A stretch of 7,081 nucleotides of DNA, from NCBI GenBank assembly GCA_018372555.1, contig JAHAIU010000148.1, positions 1 through 7,081 on the forward strand, in the 5' to 3' direction. The stretch is from Clostridium sp. (GTDB lineage: Bacteria > Bacillota > Clostridia > Clostridiales > Clostridiaceae). Under the pieces are notes generated by a model, which was not told the origin of the DNA, did not search any database, and worked only from the letters and a program-made list of their open reading frames with translations. The translations under genes were made by a program, and so were the position numbers. Of this stretch, positions 6,714-7,081 are shown piece after piece; position 1 is the stretch's first letter; each line of letters begins with the position of its first letter.

Positions 6714-6773
6714 GTATTATGATATGCTCTCTGTTAAGTAGACAGGGGGCAGTTCATAATACCTATCTATTTT
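6703..6773. repeat. long near-perfect hairpin overlapping a stop codon
   Basis: An 18-bp perfect inverted repeat pairs 6705-6722 (starting AATAGATAGGT) with 6754-6771 (ending ACCTATCTATT). After a 2x2 mismatch the arms pair again for 10 bp, including two G-T pairs (6725-6734 with 6742-6751), leaving a seven-base loop. Outside, one G-T and one A-T pair extend it to 6703 and 6773. Only four T follow the right arm, so it is an untypical terminator; it may still stop transcription or protect the 3' end of the mRNA. The length and symmetry also fit a small palindromic mobile element or its remnant. No transposase gene is nearby. Confidence 0.75.
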
Positions 6774-6810
6774 AGTTTAAGAAGATAAATTATATAGACT
6801 AAGAGATAAA

Positions 6811-6839
6811 TAGACATAATCTGAAGTTTTTGCTAAAAT
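6811..6839 (+). promoter_or_regulatory. promoter of the 64-aa gene
   Basis: TAGACA (6811-6816) matches the -35 consensus at five of six positions. A 17-bp spacer leads to TAAAAT (6834-6839), preceded by TGC to give an extended -10. Transcription would start near 6846, leaving a leader of about 24 bases that contains a strong Shine-Dalgarno. This is the best sigma-A-like promoter in the window. Confidence 0.7.
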
Positions 6840-6869
6840 AAATTGAATAGACTTAAGGAGGAAAATTAG

Positions 6870-7064
6870 ATGATTTCTAAGAAGCAACTTAAAGAAGATA
6901 TAATAACTTATGATATAATAACTTACAAAGATGAAGATGGAAAGCAAGTTGAGTATGTTGAGGTTACTCTTGTAGATAGAATTATAGATGTTTATATGGA
7001 TGTTAGAGAAGTTAATATAGGTATTCTTGCAAATAAAATAATAGAAGATAATTTATATGAATAG
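6870..7064 (+). CDS. small hypothetical protein, 64 aa
   Basis: A 64-aa protein that I do not recognise. It is acidic, probably soluble, and predicted to be rich in beta strand and helix (YVEVTLVDRIIDVYMDV, then ILANKIIEDNLYE). It has no signal peptide or membrane helix. AAGGAGG (6855-6861), eight bases before the ATG, and a good promoter at 6811-6839 argue that it is a real, independently transcribed gene. Residues 10-14 and 15-19 are an exact repeat, DIITY-DIITY, encoded by a 15-bp tandem duplication. The stop is 11 bases before an ATG at 7076 that may start the next gene, so it could be the first gene of an operon. The function is unknown. Confidence 0.72.
   Translation: MISKKQLKEDIITYDIITYKDEDGKQVEYVEVTLVDRIIDVYMDVREVNIGILANKIIEDNLYE
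6897..6926 (+). repeat. 15-bp tandem duplication in a coding region
   Basis: GATATAATAACTTAT (6897-6911) is followed directly by GATATAATAACTTAC (6912-6926), differing only in the last base. The period is five codons, so the reading frame is kept and the peptide DIITY appears twice. The near identity at the DNA level suggests a recent slippage duplication. Confidence 0.9.
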
Positions 7065-7081
7065 AAAGTGGTGAGATGTAT

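Noticed and set aside
6700..6783. TTAAGAA at 6700-6706 and 6777-6783 as a target-site duplication around the hairpin
   Set aside because: The copies do not abut the palindrome symmetrically: one overlaps it and the other is five bases away. A 7-mer made of A and T with one G recurs easily here.
7065..7081. Possible start of a next gene (ATG at 7076, or GTG at 7071)
   Set aside because: Only a few bases are visible, and the purine-rich stretch AAAGTGG sits rather close to the ATG, so neither start nor product can be supported.

Overview
The window is strongly AT-rich. Its codon use (AGA for Arg, ATA for Ile, A/T third positions), purine-rich Shine-Dalgarno sites and tight same-strand packing suggest a low-GC Firmicute, most likely Clostridium sensu stricto. 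The genus is an inference from composition and gene style, not from a marker gene. Every gene found lies on the + strand.

Region 1 (1-5965) is a gene train. The possible last codons of an unseen upstream gene run into an EamA/DMT-type transporter with a TTG start. Next come a DesK/LiaS-like histidine kinase (HisKA_3), a NarL/LuxR-type response regulator, an ABC ATPase and two ABC-2 type permeases. The order kinase, regulator, ATPase, permease, permease, and the protein sizes (383, 214, 311, about 370 and 356 aa), match the Bacillus subtilis lnrJK-lnrLMN (yfiJKLMN) system for linearmycin/polyene sensing and efflux. The likely logic is that the membrane-embedded kinase senses a membrane-active compound, the regulator is phosphorylated, and it switches on the three-part exporter. 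A strong intrinsic terminator at 6053-6091 closes the unit.

The most interesting stretch is the 89-bp gap between the regulator and ATPase genes. It holds two ACTT(N)AAGT dyads one 21-bp step apart, about two helical turns, which fits a paired operator for the regulator. They lie at a good distance from a candidate -10 box that has no recognisable -35. A perfect 10-bp inverted repeat there pairs the Shine-Dalgarno of the ATPase gene with a sequence upstream of the predicted start of transcription. Read-through mRNA from the kinase/regulator genes would therefore hide the ribosome site. mRNA from the internal promoter would lack the masking arm. This is a hypothesis, but it can be tested.

Region 2 (6092-6773) has a candidate -10 box and a small two-gene unit: a DUF4177 protein and a 103-aa protein of uncertain family, joined by a 1-base TAATG overlap. 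It ends in a 67-nt, nearly perfect hairpin that overlaps the second stop codon. Region 3 (6774-7081) has a good promoter (TAGACA, 17 bp, extended TGcTAAAAT), a strong Shine-Dalgarno site and an unrecognised 64-aa protein with a tandem 15-bp duplication. The window ends just before what may be another start codon. I saw no tRNA, rRNA, CRISPR array or transposase gene.
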